From: an uncultured bacterium | Lineage (GTDB): Bacteria; Planctomycetota; JAJSAM01; JAJVHW01 | Assembly (NCBI GenBank): GCA_937996235.1 | Contig: CALKVK010000034.1 | Coordinates: forward strand, 36,638 to 100,637 | Direction of reading: 5' to 3' | DNA length: 64,000 nucleotides | In this document: positions 62,291 to 64,000 of the stretch, in pieces | Layout: each line of letters opens with the position of its first letter | Numbering within the stretch: the first letter of the stretch is position 1 | Notes under the pieces: generated by a model | Told to the model about the DNA's origin: nothing | Database searches by the model: none | Seen by the model: the letters and a program-made list of their open reading frames with translations, nothing else | Position numbers and translations under genes: made by a program

Positions 62291-63844
62291 GTGGATGCGC
62301 CGCCCGATCTCGTCGTGACCGGAGCGCGCCTCCACCGCGCCGCCGGAGATGCCGTCGCGATCAGCGCCGGACGCATCACGCGCGTCGGCGAGGCGCGCAC
62401 GCTGCTCCGCGCGCGGGGTCCGCGGACGCGCGTCGTCGAGGTGCCCGGGGGCCTCGTCTGCCCGGGCTTCCACGACGCGCACGCGCACCTGGTGCTCACG
62501 GCCGCCGCGCGGCGCGAGATCGACCTGCACGGCCTCGACGCGGCCGGCGTCGTCGCGGCGGTGCGCGAACGCGCGGACGCAGACCCCCAGGCGACGTGGA
62601 TCGTCGGGCGCGGCTACGAGCCCTCGCGCTTCCCGGGCGCGGGCTCGAGCGCGCGCGCGCTGCTCGACGCCGCCGCGCCGCGCGCGCGCGTCGTCCTGCG
62701 CTCGCACGACTACCACACCGTTGCGCTCAACACGGCGGCGCTCCGCGCGACCGGCTTCCTGCCCGCGCCGCCGGACCCGCCCGGGGGGCGCGTCGGCCGC
62801 GACGCGGCGGGCGAGCCCGACGGCGTGCTGCACGAGTTCGCCGCACGCGACGCCGAGGCGCGCGTCGACGACGGCTCCGAGGACGCGCTCGCCGCCGCGA
62901 CCTGCGACGTCGTCCGCGAGCTGTTCGCCGCCGGCATCACGGCGCTCCACGACATGAGCGCGTCGCGCCACCTGCGCGTGCTCGAGGTGCTCGACGCCGC
63001 GGGCGCGCTCGCGCTCCCCGTGTTCGCGACGCTCGCGCCGGAGCACGTGGAGGCCGCGACCGCGCGCGCGCCGGGACGTCGCCTCCGCGTGCTCGGCATG
63101 AAGGCGTTCCTCGACGGCGCCCTCGGCTCGCGCACGGCGCACCTGCTCGCGCCGTACGAGGGCGACGCGTGCTGCCGCGGCGTCGCGACGCTCACTCCGC
63201 AGGCCGCGCGCGACCACGTGCTGCGCGCCGCCCGTGCGGGGCTACCCTCGTGTCTGCACGCGATCGGCGACGCCGCCGTGCGCACGGCCCTCGACGTGCT
63301 CGCGGGGGTCCGCGCGCCGGACGGTCGCGCGCTGCGCCACCGCGTCGAGCACGCGCAGCTGGTGGACGACGCGGACCTGCCGCGCTTCGCGCGCGAAGGC
63401 GTCGTCGCGTCCGCGCAGCCCGTCCACCTGCTCGAGGACGCGCCGCTCGCACGCAGCGCGTGGGGCGCGCGCACGCGCAGTGCGTTCCCCCTGCGCCGCC
63501 TCGCGGACGCCGGCACGCGCATCGCGCTCGGGTCCGACAGCCCGATCGAATCGTTCGACGTGCTGCTCGGCCTGCGCGCCGCCGTCGAGCGCACGGCGCG
63601 CGACGGCAGCGTGCTCCACGGCGACGAGGCGCTCACACCCGCCGAGGCGCTCGACGGGTACACGTCGGGGGCCGCGTGGGCCGCGGGCGCGGACCACGAG
63701 CACGGCGCGCTGCGGCGCGGCCTGCGCGGCTCGCTCAGCGTGCTGAGCGCCGACGTCGTCGCACATCCGGCGGCGCTCCGCGATGCGGTCGTCGCGCTCA
63801 CGGTCGTCGAAGGCGACGTCGTCTTCGAACGCGAGGCGGCGTGA
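62291..63844 (+). CDS. Amidohydrolase family protein (YtcJ-like)
   Basis: 517 residues. The metal motif is PGFHDAHAH (58-66, His64 and His66), then KAFLDGALGSRTAHL (carboxylated Lys region), LHAIGDAAV, RVEHAQLV (His) and ALGSDSPIESFD (catalytic Asp). This order matches YtcJ-type amidohydrolases such as N-substituted formamide deformylase; the substrate cannot be read. The N- and C-terminal flanks form the second beta domain. The frame runs further upstream, but only the GTG at 62291 has a promoter element 6 nt before it. The stop overlaps the next GTG by 4 bp. Confidence 0.9.
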   Translation: MDAPPDLVVTGARLHRAAGDAVAISAGRITRVGEARTLLRARGPRTRVVEVPGGLVCPGFHDAHAHLVLTAAARREIDLHGLDAAGVVAAVRERADADPQATWIVGRGYEPSRFPGAGSSARALLDAAAPRARVVLRSHDYHTVALNTAALRATGFLPAPPDPPGGRVGRDAAGEPDGVLHEFAARDAEARVDDGSEDALAAATCDVVRELFAAGITALHDMSASRHLRVLEVLDAAGALALPVFATLAPEHVEAATARAPGRRLRVLGMKAFLDGALGSRTAHLLAPYEGDACCRGVATLTPQAARDHVLRAARAGLPSCLHAIGDAAVRTALDVLAGVRAPDGRALRHRVEHAQLVDDADLPRFAREGVVASAQPVHLLEDAPLARSAWGARTRSAFPLRRLADAGTRIALGSDSPIESFDVLLGLRAAVERTARDGSVLHGDEALTPAEALDGYTSGAAWAAGADHEHGALRRGLRGSLSVLSADVVAHPAALRDAVVALTVVEGDVVFEREAA

Positions 63845-64000
63845 GCGCGCCGCTCCACCGCGCGCACCGTGACCACTCGCGGGACTTCGGCGAGCAGCTC
63901 TACGTCTACGCCGTGCTCTCGCGCCGCGCCGGCGGCATCTCCGTGGGCGTGAACCTCTCGCCGCACAAGCGCTGCAACTTCGACTGCACGTACTGCCAGG
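63841..64000 (+). CDS. Radical SAM protein, 5' end only (3' end beyond window)
   Basis: A GTG overlapping the amidohydrolase stop (GTGA) opens a frame to the window edge, 53 codons. It has YVYAVLSRRAGGISVGVNLS then RCNFDCTYCQ, with Cys45, Cys49 and Cys52 of the CxxxCxxC iron-sulfur motif. The first 40 residues resemble a group of uncharacterised COG0731-like radical SAM enzymes. It is probably coupled to the amidohydrolase. Confidence 0.85.
   Translation, partial: MSAPLHRAHRDHSRDFGEQLYVYAVLSRRAGGISVGVNLSPHKRCNFDCTYCQ

Overview
The window is very GC-rich bacterial chromosome with tightly packed genes, many GTG starts and many 1-4 bp start/stop overlaps. It encodes a diderm envelope: lipoproteins, a DUF481 outer-membrane-type protein, a periplasmic adaptor and type IV pilus-type PilM/PilO proteins. 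It also has several ECF sigma factors with zinc-finger anti-sigma partners, and Ser/Thr kinases carrying TPR or FHA domains. This mix suits a high-GC Planctomycetota (a myxobacterium-like lineage is less likely), but there is no rRNA or other marker to prove it. I found no tRNA, rRNA, CRISPR array or insertion sequence.

Layout. 1-1534: a HINT-domain polymorphic toxin and, overlapping its end, an open frame cut by the window edge that is the natural immunity-gene candidate. 1938-5440: ECF sigma, anti-sigma, inactive HtrA-like PDZ protein, MazG, DUF983 protein. 5397-14882: M1 aminopeptidase, DUF481 protein, methyltransferase-glycosyltransferase fusion, ArfB, a sigma-like protein, a PQQ-type propeller, the PPDK regulatory protein and a very acidic protein. 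15192-19711: hypothetical protein, membrane-fusion adaptor, M55 peptidase, large secreted protein, small conserved-looking protein. 19856-25408: Trk/Ktr potassium uptake pair plus a HAMP protein, then two pseudopilin-like genes. 25418-34949: PolA, a propeller protein, a Ser/Thr kinase with TPRs, an FHA-pseudokinase, ClpP. 35001-38782: an Ig-like lipoprotein, a lone ECF sigma, a long non-coding stretch and a small secreted protein. 39120-48436: two giant multidomain regulators in a segment of visibly lower GC. 48696-59174: lipoprotein, RibBA, a 44-residue membrane peptide, an MBL hydrolase, a second ECF sigma/anti-sigma pair running into PilM-PilN and PilO-like genes, then CarB. 59274-64000: a Cys/Arg-rich protein, a GT-C-like membrane protein, a selenocysteine-containing SelW/Rdx protein whose UGA splits the frame, an amidohydrolase, and the start of a radical SAM gene.

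The observations I value most are these. (1) A SelW/Rdx selenoprotein at 61956-62195, with an in-frame UGA in a CxxU motif and a hairpin exactly 11 nt after it. (2) A recurrent TANNNT element 6-7 nt before the start codons of seven genes, which implies leaderless transcription. (3) The toxin/immunity overlap at the left edge. (4) Two adjacent 1469- and 1618-residue regulators built on kinase-like, ATPase-like and TPR scaffolds, one with an abrupt change of base composition inside an intact reading frame near 46300. (5) A sigma/anti-sigma operon whose third gene is an HtrA homologue lacking all three catalytic residues.
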